A DNA stretch of 64,000 bases from Rhodococcoides fascians NBRC 12155 = LMG 3623 (lineage in GTDB: Bacteria > Actinomycetota > Actinomycetes > Mycobacteriales > Mycobacteriaceae). This document shows positions 56,806 through 64,000 of this stretch, in pieces (positions within the stretch are counted from its first letter, which is position 1; each line of letters begins with the position of its first letter). The notes beneath the pieces are model-generated. The model was not told the DNA's origin, ran no database searches, and saw only the letters and a list, made by a program, of their open reading frames with translations. The position numbers and the translations under genes were made by a program. The stretch spans positions 293,123 through 357,122 of the forward strand of contig NZ_BCWW01000004.1 in the NCBI RefSeq assembly GCF_001894785.1, written 5' to 3'.

Positions 56806-59433
56806 TCACCGCTCGATCATCGTTCGGACGAGCTTGAAGCCCTGACCGATGGACACGTCGGGCAGGTAGGCCCGGCCGATTGCGTTGCCGATACTGGGCA
56901 GGGCGGCCGGATCGGCGAACGTCATGTGCATCGGCTCGTAGCGCGGCTGGAATTTGGATTTGAATGCCAGCAGAGACCGGAACCCGTAGACAGGTTCGAG
57001 GGTGCGCCCGAGTACATCGAGCAACCGTTCGAGCAAGCCGGACAGCGTCGACTGCTCGGCGCTGGACACGTGCTCGGGCTGCTTCTCGTCGACTTTGGCC
57101 AGAGGTGCACCGGACAGGCTCAGGAACCTGGCCCCCTCCTGCTCGAGGAGCAGGGCGGCTGAGGCGATGAGAAACTCCATTGTCGGCCGAAAGCCTTCCG
57201 ACCGTCTCCGCATGAAATCGAGCGTCCACCCGACGATGACGCCGTCCTCGTAGACGGGCATCCACGACGTGACCCCGTGCACGGTTCGATGTTCGTCGAC
57301 GGCAATCAGGCATCGCACGTTCTCGTCGTCGACCTCCTCGAGACTGCCGAGGGTGAAGCCCATCTCCGGCATCCCCTTGTCTGCCACCCACTCTTCGGAG
57401 ATCGCGGTGATCTGATCGGTGATGGCCAGTGGAGCGGTGGGGAACCGAATCCACTCCGCGACGACGCCTGCCTTCTTCGCTCGATTGAGCGCAGTACGAA
57501 CATCCTGGAACCGCTTGCCGGTGAACGCTATTCCGTCCAGATCGAGCACGGTCTCCTCACCGACCTGGATACCGCCCCATCCCAGAGAATCGGTGATGCG
57601 CCGGACGGCCGGGGTGCCAGAGTAGAAACACGGAATCCACCCGTTCTTCGACGCGAATTCGGCGAACTCGACGACGTTGTCTCGCAATGATTCTCGCGGC
57701 CCGACAGGGTCACCGGTGGTCAAAGCCACGCCGGAAATCACGCGATACGCCACGTAGCTGCGGCCGTCGGCGCTGAACCAGTACTTGTTCCCGCGCCAGG
57801 TCGTCATCCACGACAGCGCCGAGCCGCTGCTCGACATCAGCACGCTGCGAGCCCGTTCGGTGGCATCGGTCTCCGAGCCGTACACCGGTGTGAGGAAGGT
57901 GCTGATCGTGAGCACGCACACCACGACCCAGAACACGACGCCGGTCCACTCGAACAGCAAGGTGGTCGGGATGCTCTGGGGTAGAAGGGCGGGCTCGAGC
58001 CACTGCAGATAGACCGGCGGAACCAGCCTCTGCGGGAAATCGACCAGCAATCCGCCGAAGGACGGCGAGTCGGCGAAACCGCCGCGACCGAGATAGCCAC
58101 CGATCGAGTAGATCAGGCCGAGTCCTACTACGGCGGCCACGACGGACGCGGCCCAGCGTCGGTACGTGCCAGCCGGTGCCGACACGTCGAAGAACTTCCG
58201 AGTGACGATCAGGACCAGCAGGACGATCAGGGGCAGAAGGAAGGGCACGGCAGTGCGGTAGGCCGTGGGAGATTCCAGCCCGTAGAACAACGATTCGTCG
58301 TCACCGGCTTCGAGGAATCGGATGGCGTAGTTCGCCACCGACAGCGCGAGCAGAACCACCTGCGAGATCACTGCCATCGCCCACGCGAACCGTCGACCGC
58401 GGCGCAAACCGTCACTGACCACCAACAGGAACAGCGACGGCATGATACTCAGGATCGTCGGTCCGACTCCGCCCAGCCTGAGGTCGAGCAGCCCGCGGCG
58501 GCATTCCACCGGATCGGTCGTGGCATCGGCGCAGATCTCACGAACCTCGGCAGCTGTGTACGGCACACCGCGAACCACGTCGCGAAGCACCGCGAACGGC
58601 CCCACAGCATTGGGGCTCAAGGCCGCCAGCACCGGACCCAGGGCACTGGCGGCGACGATCAGCGCGACCAGGACACGTCCTTCACGCTGCGTTCCCGCCA
58701 ATCTCGGACCGCGCGCCGACCGGCCGACGATCCACGGGCCCACGATCAGACCGATCACCGCTGCCGCCAACCGAACGACGTCCTGCAGATGACCGCCGAA
58801 CAAGGCCAGGGTCACCAGAAGGGTCAGCAGTCCGACGCGAATCCGCCTGCGCCACAGCGTGTCCATCCGCGACGTGGCAACCAGCACCACGCCACAGACC
58901 CATGTCGTCGGGCCCACGGCCGTACCTACGTGGAGGCGGAAACCCCAATCCTCGTCGACGGTCTTCGCCAGCACGGCCAGGCCCAGCCCGAACAACGACC
59001 CCGCAACCTGCGTCACGAATGCGGCTACCGCGAACCGACGGGAACCGATACGACGTTCGATCGGGGCAGCAGCGAGGAGCACCGCAACGGTCGCCACCAC
59101 GCAGCCCGCAATATTCGGCGCTGCCAGACCAGATGTCAGCGGCGTCCAGAGATGCCAGTGCTCGAACGGGACGATGCCTACCGCGAAGTACCTGTCGACC
59201 TGACCATGGCCGTCCGACACGACGGCATACATCCCCGAAAGCCAGACCACGGCGAGCAGGGTGAAGCTGACCGGGGCACCCACGGCACCGAACAGGATCA
59301 GCGACCACAATCGCCGCGACTGCCGCATCGTCGCCGAGGCGGCGGATCTCACGACGGCCACCTTCTCGGACATCCACGTCGGTGCCGCAGCATCGATCGC
59401 TTCCGTCGAACTCCCCGACTCGTCGGTGTTCAC
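56806..59433 (-). CDS. aminoacyl-phospholipid synthase-like protein (DUF2156) with rhomboid-like N-terminal region
   Basis: 875 residues from GTG 59433. The N-terminal 230 or so residues have six membrane segments resembling a rhomboid fold (GGHLQDVVRLAAAVIGLIVG), but VGPTTW stands where the protease serine (GxSG) would be. More membrane segments run to about residue 530. The last 330 residues form the DUF2156/MprF-type domain that moves an amino acid from tRNA to a lipid (GNKYWFSADGRSYVAY, WTLDFMRRR). The start overlaps the upstream esterase stop by four bases (GTGA). Such pairs of synthase and esterase are known for alanyl-lipids in Corynebacterium; the amino acid here is unknown. Confidence 0.85.
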   Translation of the reverse strand: MNTDESGSSTEAIDAAAPTWMSEKVAVVRSAASATMRQSRRLWSLILFGAVGAPVSFTLLAVVWLSGMYAVVSDGHGQVDRYFAVGIVPFEHWHLWTPLTSGLAAPNIAGCVVATVAVLLAAAPIERRIGSRRFAVAAFVTQVAGSLFGLGLAVLAKTVDEDWGFRLHVGTAVGPTTWVCGVVLVATSRMDTLWRRRIRVGLLTLLVTLALFGGHLQDVVRLAAAVIGLIVGPWIVGRSARGPRLAGTQREGRVLVALIVAASALGPVLAALSPNAVGPFAVLRDVVRGVPYTAAEVREICADATTDPVECRRGLLDLRLGGVGPTILSIMPSLFLLVVSDGLRRGRRFAWAMAVISQVVLLALSVANYAIRFLEAGDDESLFYGLESPTAYRTAVPFLLPLIVLLVLIVTRKFFDVSAPAGTYRRWAASVVAAVVGLGLIYSIGGYLGRGGFADSPSFGGLLVDFPQRLVPPVYLQWLEPALLPQSIPTTLLFEWTGVVFWVVVCVLTISTFLTPVYGSETDATERARSVLMSSSGSALSWMTTWRGNKYWFSADGRSYVAYRVISGVALTTGDPVGPRESLRDNVVEFAEFASKNGWIPCFYSGTPAVRRITDSLGWGGIQVGEETVLDLDGIAFTGKRFQDVRTALNRAKKAGVVAEWIRFPTAPLAITDQITAISEEWVADKGMPEMGFTLGSLEEVDDENVRCLIAVDEHRTVHGVTSWMPVYEDGVIVGWTLDFMRRRSEGFRPTMEFLIASAALLLEQEGARFLSLSGAPLAKVDEKQPEHVSSAEQSTLSGLLERLLDVLGRTLEPVYGFRSLLAFKSKFQPRYEPMHMTFADPAALPSIGNAIGRAYLPDVSIGQGFKLVRTMIER

Positions 59434-60731
59434 GCCGTCAGTCCTGTTCTCGTAGCCAGCCACGGCAGTTCTCGACGTAAGCCTTCGGACCACACCGCGA
59501 AGCTGTGTCCCCCTGGTACCTCCACGTACTGCACATCCATTCCAGCGGCCTTCGCCGCGTCGTACATCTCCTGCTGGCCCGGTTGGTAATCCTTGTCCTC
59601 GGACCCCACGACGAAAATACCGGCAGAGTCCGGGTATCGACGCGATTTCAGCAGGTCGAGAGGGTTGATCGCGGTGAACGCTGCGGCGTTGCCGCCGAAC
59701 GCCTGCTGCACGGTTCGATCTCGATCGCCGAGGGTCGGCTCGCGCTGACCCGACAGGTCGAGAAACGTGGGATAGACCTCGGGATGATTGGTGGCCATCT
59801 GTATCGAGCACGTTCCGCCGTAGGACAATCCGCCGATCGCCCAATGAGCACGGTTGCGATCCACCTGCAGGGAGTTGTCGATCCAATCGGGAACGTCACG
59901 TGCGAGGTACGTGGCCGCGTTGCCGAGTGTCGAATCCACGCAGAGCGGATTGGCGATCGACGAACCGGTGCCGTCGGCCACGACCACCACCGGTGCCAGA
60001 CCGGCATGATCACGCGCGAAGTTGTCCATGGTCTCGGCGAGCTTGCCCCCGTTGAACCAGTCTTCGGGTGCGCCGGGCTGGCCGGCGAGCAGTACGAGGA
60101 CAGGAAGGAGCGGACGGGGATCGGCGAAGTAGGCCGGCGGTAGGTAGATCTGGGCGTCTCGCGCCGTGAAGTTCGACGCGGTGGCAGGAATGGTGGCGGA
60201 GGTGACGCGGCCGGCGGAAGGCAGGTCGGCAGGTGCGGACCAGGCAGATTCCAGGGGCGTGCCGGTGACGGTGTCGGAGACCGGAGGCGGCACGTCCGAG
60301 AACGCTATGCGCTCGGCCGACTCGACACCGAGCGCATTTCCCACGGTCGGATACGCATCGAATTCGAGGTTGACGTGCAGAGCAGACGTTGCCACCACGA
60401 GTACCGCCGCCAGCACCGACACCACTGTGCCGACCACGCCGCGGGCAGCGATCGACCGTGGTACGAGTGCGAACAGGGCAGCCACACCCACCCCGATCCA
60501 CACGTAGATCGACATGTCGATCGGATCGGGGAACGGACGCCATACTTTTTCGACCACTACGTAACCGATGGCCGTGACGACGATCGCCGCGGTGGCAGCG
60601 ATCGGCAGCGCACGCCTGGCGTACCGACGCGACCTCGAGACCAGCAACCACAGTCCGCCGGCGGCGCCGAGCACGGACACGATCACCGGCAGTGGCCCAT
60701 CGAGCAACGACAGTGAATCGAACCACTTCAC
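59430..60731 (-). CDS. membrane-anchored alpha/beta hydrolase (esterase)
   Basis: 433 residues. Four membrane segments (residues about 8-125) precede an extracytoplasmic esterase domain of the Ag85/esterase D type. The nucleophile serine is in IGGLSYGGTCS, the acid probably in GSEDKDY, and the histidine in PGGHSFAVW. The coupling to the DUF2156 gene suggests it removes the amino acid from modified lipids or acts on a similar ester. A mycolyltransferase-like role is the alternative. The start is GTG 60731. Confidence 0.85.
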   Translation of the reverse strand: MKWFDSLSLLDGPLPVIVSVLGAAGGLWLLVSRSRRYARRALPIAATAAIVVTAIGYVVVEKVWRPFPDPIDMSIYVWIGVGVAALFALVPRSIAARGVVGTVVSVLAAVLVVATSALHVNLEFDAYPTVGNALGVESAERIAFSDVPPPVSDTVTGTPLESAWSAPADLPSAGRVTSATIPATASNFTARDAQIYLPPAYFADPRPLLPVLVLLAGQPGAPEDWFNGGKLAETMDNFARDHAGLAPVVVVADGTGSSIANPLCVDSTLGNAATYLARDVPDWIDNSLQVDRNRAHWAIGGLSYGGTCSIQMATNHPEVYPTFLDLSGQREPTLGDRDRTVQQAFGGNAAAFTAINPLDLLKSRRYPDSAGIFVVGSEDKDYQPGQQEMYDAAKAAGMDVQYVEVPGGHSFAVWSEGLRRELPWLATRTGLTA

Positions 60732-60873
60732 GCGAGGTCTCCACTCATCTTTCCGACTCGGCCCACCGGCACCAACTCACGACAGAGTATGCCCACGGAC
60801 CCGCTCACAGTCACGACCCGCCGACGCCACTCGACCGCGGCTATGACCGAGACCACAGCACTCGGACGGTAGT

Positions 60874-60890
60874 TACTACTACGAGTAGTA
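60874..60890. promoter_or_regulatory. BlaI-type operator dyad
   Basis: Arms TACTACT and AGTAGTA flank ACG. It resembles BlaI/MecI family operators and sits about 35 bp before the repressor gene, where it would cover the promoter (TAGACT at 60913-60918 fits a -10). A related half site CGTAGTA occurs before the M56 gene near 61349. Confidence 0.65.
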
Positions 60891-60925
60891 CGCATCCGCG
60901 TCGGACTGGCCGTAGACTCGGAGGA

Positions 60926-61342
60926 ATGGCTGGCCTTGGTGAATTGGAACGCGCAGTAATGGACCATCTGTGGGAATCGACGGAGCCGCAGACCGTTCGT
61001 CAGGTCCACGAGGCCCTTGCGACTCATCGTGAACTCGCGTACACGACCGTGATGACGGTCCTGCAGCGTCTGGCGAAGAAAAGTTTGGTCGTCCAGCAGC
61101 GCGACGACCGAGCTCACCGCTACGCCCCGGTCCATGGTCGCGACGAGTTGGTCGCGAGCCTGATGGTCGACGCGTTGTCCCAGGCCCCCGCCTCCGGCGG
61201 TCGTGCAGCTGCCCTCGTGCACTTCGTCGGGCAGGTCGGAGCAGATGAGGCCGCCGCCCTCCGTGAAGCACTCGCGGCGCTGGAAGTGGCACAATCGACG
61301 ACAGAGTCACCTTCTGCTGCAGAAGGCCGTCCGACGGACTGA
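60926..61342 (+). CDS. BlaI/MecI-type transcriptional repressor
   Basis: 138 residues from ATG 60926. Winged helix: LGELERAVMDHLWESTEPQT, VRQVHEAL, and YTTVMTVLQRLAKKSLV, the standard BlaI recognition layout. The C-terminal half serves for dimerisation. GGAGG stands only one base before the ATG, and the TAGACT hexamer ends eight bases upstream, so a leaderless or near-leaderless transcript is possible. It is paired with the M56 protease gene 23 bp downstream. It probably represses its own operon. Confidence 0.93.
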   Translation: MAGLGELERAVMDHLWESTEPQTVRQVHEALATHRELAYTTVMTVLQRLAKKSLVVQQRDDRAHRYAPVHGRDELVASLMVDALSQAPASGGRAAALVHFVGQVGADEAAALREALAALEVAQSTTESPSAAEGRPTD

Positions 61343-61365
61343 GGCTCCTCGTAGTAAGTGAGGAC

Positions 61366-62322
61366 ATGAACTCCACCACTGCGCTGGTATTCGCGATACT
61401 CGCGCTGATCCTGGCTGGACCTGTGCCGGCGATGCTCGCCCGCGCGAGCTGGCCGTACCGGTCGCCTCGCGCTGCTCTGGTGCTGTGGCAGGCCATCGCC
61501 CTCGCGGCCGTGTTGTCGGCCTTCAGTTCCGGCCTCGCAATCGGCGGATTGCTGCTCGTGCCGGGCCCCGACGGCCGTCCGACCACGGCTCCGACCGACG
61601 AGATCGACGCCTTGGGCCTGCCTCTGTGGACCTTGTACGTGGTGGTGCTCGCGATCACTCTGGGCATCGGAGCGAAACTGATGTTCTCGGTGGCTCAGGT
61701 GGCGGTGCGTACCCGCCGTCGCCGCTCCCGTCATCGCATGTTGGTCGATCTGCTCGACCGGACCGACAAGAGCGACAATCCGTTCAGGGGCCTGCGTGAT
61801 GCAGACATCCGGGTTCTGGACGCGGCGGAACCGATTGCGTATTGCCTGCCCGGACTACGGCAGCGGGTGGTGCTGAGCCGCGGAACGCTTGCCAGCCTCT
61901 CCGAAGCGGAAGTGACCGCGATCCTCAGCCACGAGCGATCACACCTACGATCCCGGCACGACCTCGTGCTGGAAGCGTTCACCGCGGTCAACGAGGCGTT
62001 CCCCAGAATTGTTCGTAGCAAGTCCGCCCTGAGCAGCGTTCAGTTGTTGGTCGAACTGCTGGCCGATGACACGGCGGTCAAGGTCACCGGACCCACCCCT
62101 CTCGCGCGCGCACTCGTGACGTGTGCCGGATCCACCGCACCGCGGGGTGCCATGGCAGCCGGCGGACCGCACACACTCATTCGCGTCCAGCGGTTGAGCG
62201 GGCCGGGCAGCGACGTCCGGGTCGCCGCTGTGGCATATCTGGCCGCCGTCGTCATACTCGTGCTGCCGACCATCTACGTCGCGATGCCGTGGCTCGAAGA
62301 GCTGAGCAAACTCCTCGGCTGA
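61366..62322 (+). CDS. M56-family membrane metallopeptidase (BlaR1-like)
   Basis: 318 residues. Membrane segments at both ends and about residues 40-65 and 85-105. The zinc site HExxH is in AILSHERSHLRSRHD near residue 190. Family members act as sensor proteases that trigger cleavage of the paired BlaI repressor. No penicillin-binding sensor domain is fused, as in other actinobacterial pairs, so the signal is unknown. The start is ATG 61366. Confidence 0.92.
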   Translation: MNSTTALVFAILALILAGPVPAMLARASWPYRSPRAALVLWQAIALAAVLSAFSSGLAIGGLLLVPGPDGRPTTAPTDEIDALGLPLWTLYVVVLAITLGIGAKLMFSVAQVAVRTRRRRSRHRMLVDLLDRTDKSDNPFRGLRDADIRVLDAAEPIAYCLPGLRQRVVLSRGTLASLSEAEVTAILSHERSHLRSRHDLVLEAFTAVNEAFPRIVRSKSALSSVQLLVELLADDTAVKVTGPTPLARALVTCAGSTAPRGAMAAGGPHTLIRVQRLSGPGSDVRVAAVAYLAAVVILVLPTIYVAMPWLEELSKLLG

Positions 62323-62603
62323 TCGAGCGCCGCCACGTCAGGGGGGTCACGCAGGTCACACCCATCCGGGTGAACAAATGGCGGTACGTCCCGTACAGTA
62401 GAACTCGGTCGCCATCGCGACCAAGCAATCGAAATGGCACAAACAGCCCCACTTTATGCAGGTTCGACCTGCGTACCGATGGCCAGGTGACAGTGCCCTG
62501 GCTCGTATCAATGTGTTCTGGCTGTTTTTCGTGTTTCCCTTCTCGTCGGGTCTCTCAGCTTCGGGCTTATTGGCGTGCCCGCAATCCGGAGAGGCTTTAC
62601 TGC
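62323..62603 (+). other. 281-bp leader region of the DEAD-box gene
   Basis: No gene seen. It contains a small dyad GCAGGT-TCG-ACCTGC (62458-62472) and a T-rich stretch (62520-62545, including GCTGTTTTTCG). A long structured 5' leader, as found for cold-induced helicases, is possible. Confidence 0.4.
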
Positions 62604-64000
62604 GTGACCAACGCTGTTTCCAATACCACCGTTTCCCCCGAGTCCGACTCGACGGCCGTACCGACGCCCGCAGCGGCACCGGCGTTCACATTCGCCGAGC
62701 TCGGTCTGCCCGAGGCAGTCGTCGCGGCTCTCGCTCGTAACTCGATCACCGTGCCGTCCCCCATCCAGGAAAAGGCGCTTCCCGACGCCATCGCCGGCAA
62801 GAACGTCCTCGGTCGCGCGCAGACAGGTTCGGGCAAGACCCTCGCCTTCGGCCTGCCGATCCTGCAGCGCCTGTCGCTGCACACCGATCGACCGGCCGCC
62901 AAGCGCCCGCGTTCGCTCGTACTGGTTCCCACCCGCGAACTCGCGTTCCAGGTAGTCGAGTCGCTCGCTCCCTACGCCAACGCACAGGGCCTCCGGGTCA
63001 TGCCTGCCGTCGGCGGCACCCCGTTCAACAAGCAGGTCGAGCAGCTTCGCCGCGGAGTCGACGTACTGGTCGCCACTCCGGGACGACTGGCAGATCACCT
63101 GCGTCAGGGCACCTGCATCCTCGACTCCATCGAGATCACCGCGCTCGACGAGGCCGATCAGATGGCCGACATGGGCTTCCTGCCCGAGGTGCGCGCCGTA
63201 CTCGCCGATACACCCGCAGACGGCCAGCGGATGCTGTTCTCGGCCACCCTCGACCGCGAGGTCCAGTCATTGGTTCGCCAGTTCCTGCCCGACCACGTCG
63301 AGCACTCCACCCAGGACGGCAAGGCCAGCGTCCGAACCATGGACCACTACGTCCTCATGGTCGACCGCGGCCAGAAGGATCTGGTGCTCTCGGAGATCGG
63401 TGCCCGTGAAGGCGGCCGCACCATCATGTTCGCGCGCACCAAGCTGGGCTGCGACGGCATCACCGATCGCCTGCGCGCCCTCGGCATCGCTGCAGAGTCG
63501 CTGCACGGCGGCAAGGCACAGAACCAGCGCACCCGAGTGCTCGAGCGATTCAAGAACGGTCGCACCCCTGTGCTCGTGGCCACCGACGTCGCGGCCCGCG
63601 GAATTCACGTCGACGGAATCGACCTGGTCGTGCACGTCGATCCGCCCGCCGACCACAAGGACTACCTGCACCGCGCCGGCCGCACGGCACGCGCTGGAGA
63701 AAAGGGCACCGTCGTCGCGATCGTGCTCCCCAATCAGCGTCGTCAGGTTCTGCGTTTGACCGGGATGGCCGGCGTCAAGGCCACCGCGGTCAACGTCTCC
63801 CCCGGTTCGGCCGAACTCAACAGCATCACCGGAGCCAAGAAGCCGACCGGTGAGCCGTTGCGTGCCGAATCCACCCCGCGTGATCGCAACAGCCGCCCGC
63901 GCACCGGTGGCTACCAGGGGTCCAACCCCCGCAGCGGTGGCTACCAGGGTTCCAACCCGCGCAGCGAAGGCGGCTACCAGGGTGACCGTCCCCGCACGGG
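62604..64000 (+). CDS. DEAD-box RNA helicase, 3' end outside window
   Basis: The frame is open to the window end; 465 residues are visible from GTG 62604, which follows GGAGAGG (62588-62594). Motifs in order: Q motif (FAELGLPEAVVAALA ... PSPIQ), Walker A AQTGSGKT, PTRELAFQ, TPGRLADHL, DEAD in ALDEADQMADMGF, SAT in FSATLDREV, ARTKLGCD, and HRAGRTARAG. It unwinds structured RNA, in ribosome assembly or cold adaptation. After about residue 415 a Gly/Arg-rich tail starts with repeats of GGYQGSNPRS, probably an RNA-binding extension. Confidence 0.95.
   Translation, partial: MTNAVSNTTVSPESDSTAVPTPAAAPAFTFAELGLPEAVVAALARNSITVPSPIQEKALPDAIAGKNVLGRAQTGSGKTLAFGLPILQRLSLHTDRPAAKRPRSLVLVPTRELAFQVVESLAPYANAQGLRVMPAVGGTPFNKQVEQLRRGVDVLVATPGRLADHLRQGTCILDSIEITALDEADQMADMGFLPEVRAVLADTPADGQRMLFSATLDREVQSLVRQFLPDHVEHSTQDGKASVRTMDHYVLMVDRGQKDLVLSEIGAREGGRTIMFARTKLGCDGITDRLRALGIAAESLHGGKAQNQRTRVLERFKNGRTPVLVATDVAARGIHVDGIDLVVHVDPPADHKDYLHRAGRTARAGEKGTVVAIVLPNQRRQVLRLTGMAGVKATAVNVSPGSAELNSITGAKKPTGEPLRAESTPRDRNSRPRTGGYQGSNPRSGGYQGSNPRSEGGYQGDRPRT

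Noticed and set aside
62458..62472. GCAGGT-TCG-ACCTGC, resembling a tRNA T-arm
   Set aside because: The loop is too short and no acceptor, D-arm or anticodon arm can be folded around it.

Overview
The window looks like a chromosomal stretch of a high-GC mycolic-acid actinobacterium, most likely Rhodococcus or a close relative in the Nocardiaceae. This rests on gene content: RbpA, HelR with a rifamycin-associated element, DtxR/IdeR-type iron boxes, a ureAB-C-F-G-D urease operon without ureE, a BlaI/M56 pair, and GTG starts with coding-strand GC throughout. The genus is an inference; no rRNA or other marker is present.

Bases 1-22,000 are a specialised-metabolite locus. A giant NRPS, cut by the left edge, carries five complete adenylation modules with two epimerases and a terminal thioesterase. 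It is followed by a small exported glycine-rich protein. Converging on these is a two-gene operon for a fused aminodeoxychorismate synthase and a chorismate-mutase-like enzyme. That pair is the PapA/PapB arrangement used elsewhere to make 4-amino-phenylalanine, so the peptide may contain that residue. The first adenylation domain has strikingly different codon usage from the rest of the gene, which suggests a domain-sized recombination.

Bases 22,100-36,200 hold mostly unrelated single genes: RbpA, a zinc-ribbon protein, a TerB-like protein, a Kef-type antiporter, a TPM-domain lipoprotein, VOC, SDR and SnoaL-like proteins, a BenE transporter, a membrane-protein gene broken by an in-frame amber codon, a squalene-cyclase-like protein and a PAS-GAF-GGDEF-EAL protein. 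There are also a relic of an acyl-CoA dehydrogenase and two notable inverted repeats.

Bases 36,200-45,900: a rifamycin-associated element lies between helR and a divergent small membrane protein. Next come a LysR regulator divergent from a frameshifted dapA-like gene, a UvrA paralogue, an isochorismatase-like hydrolase, a HugZ/DUF2470 protein and a type II NADH dehydrogenase ending in a strong terminator.

Bases 45,900-53,200 (minus strand) hold the urease operon, an aldolase/thioesterase pair and an iron-related gene. That last gene is divergent, across an iron box, from a siderophore ABC importer (53,355-56,796) whose first permease carries an N-terminal RDD domain. The right end has an aminoacyl-phospholipid synthase-like protein translationally coupled to an esterase, a BlaI-type repressor with its M56 protease, and a DEAD-box RNA helicase cut by the right edge.

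No tRNA, rRNA, CRISPR array, insertion sequence or replication origin was recognised.
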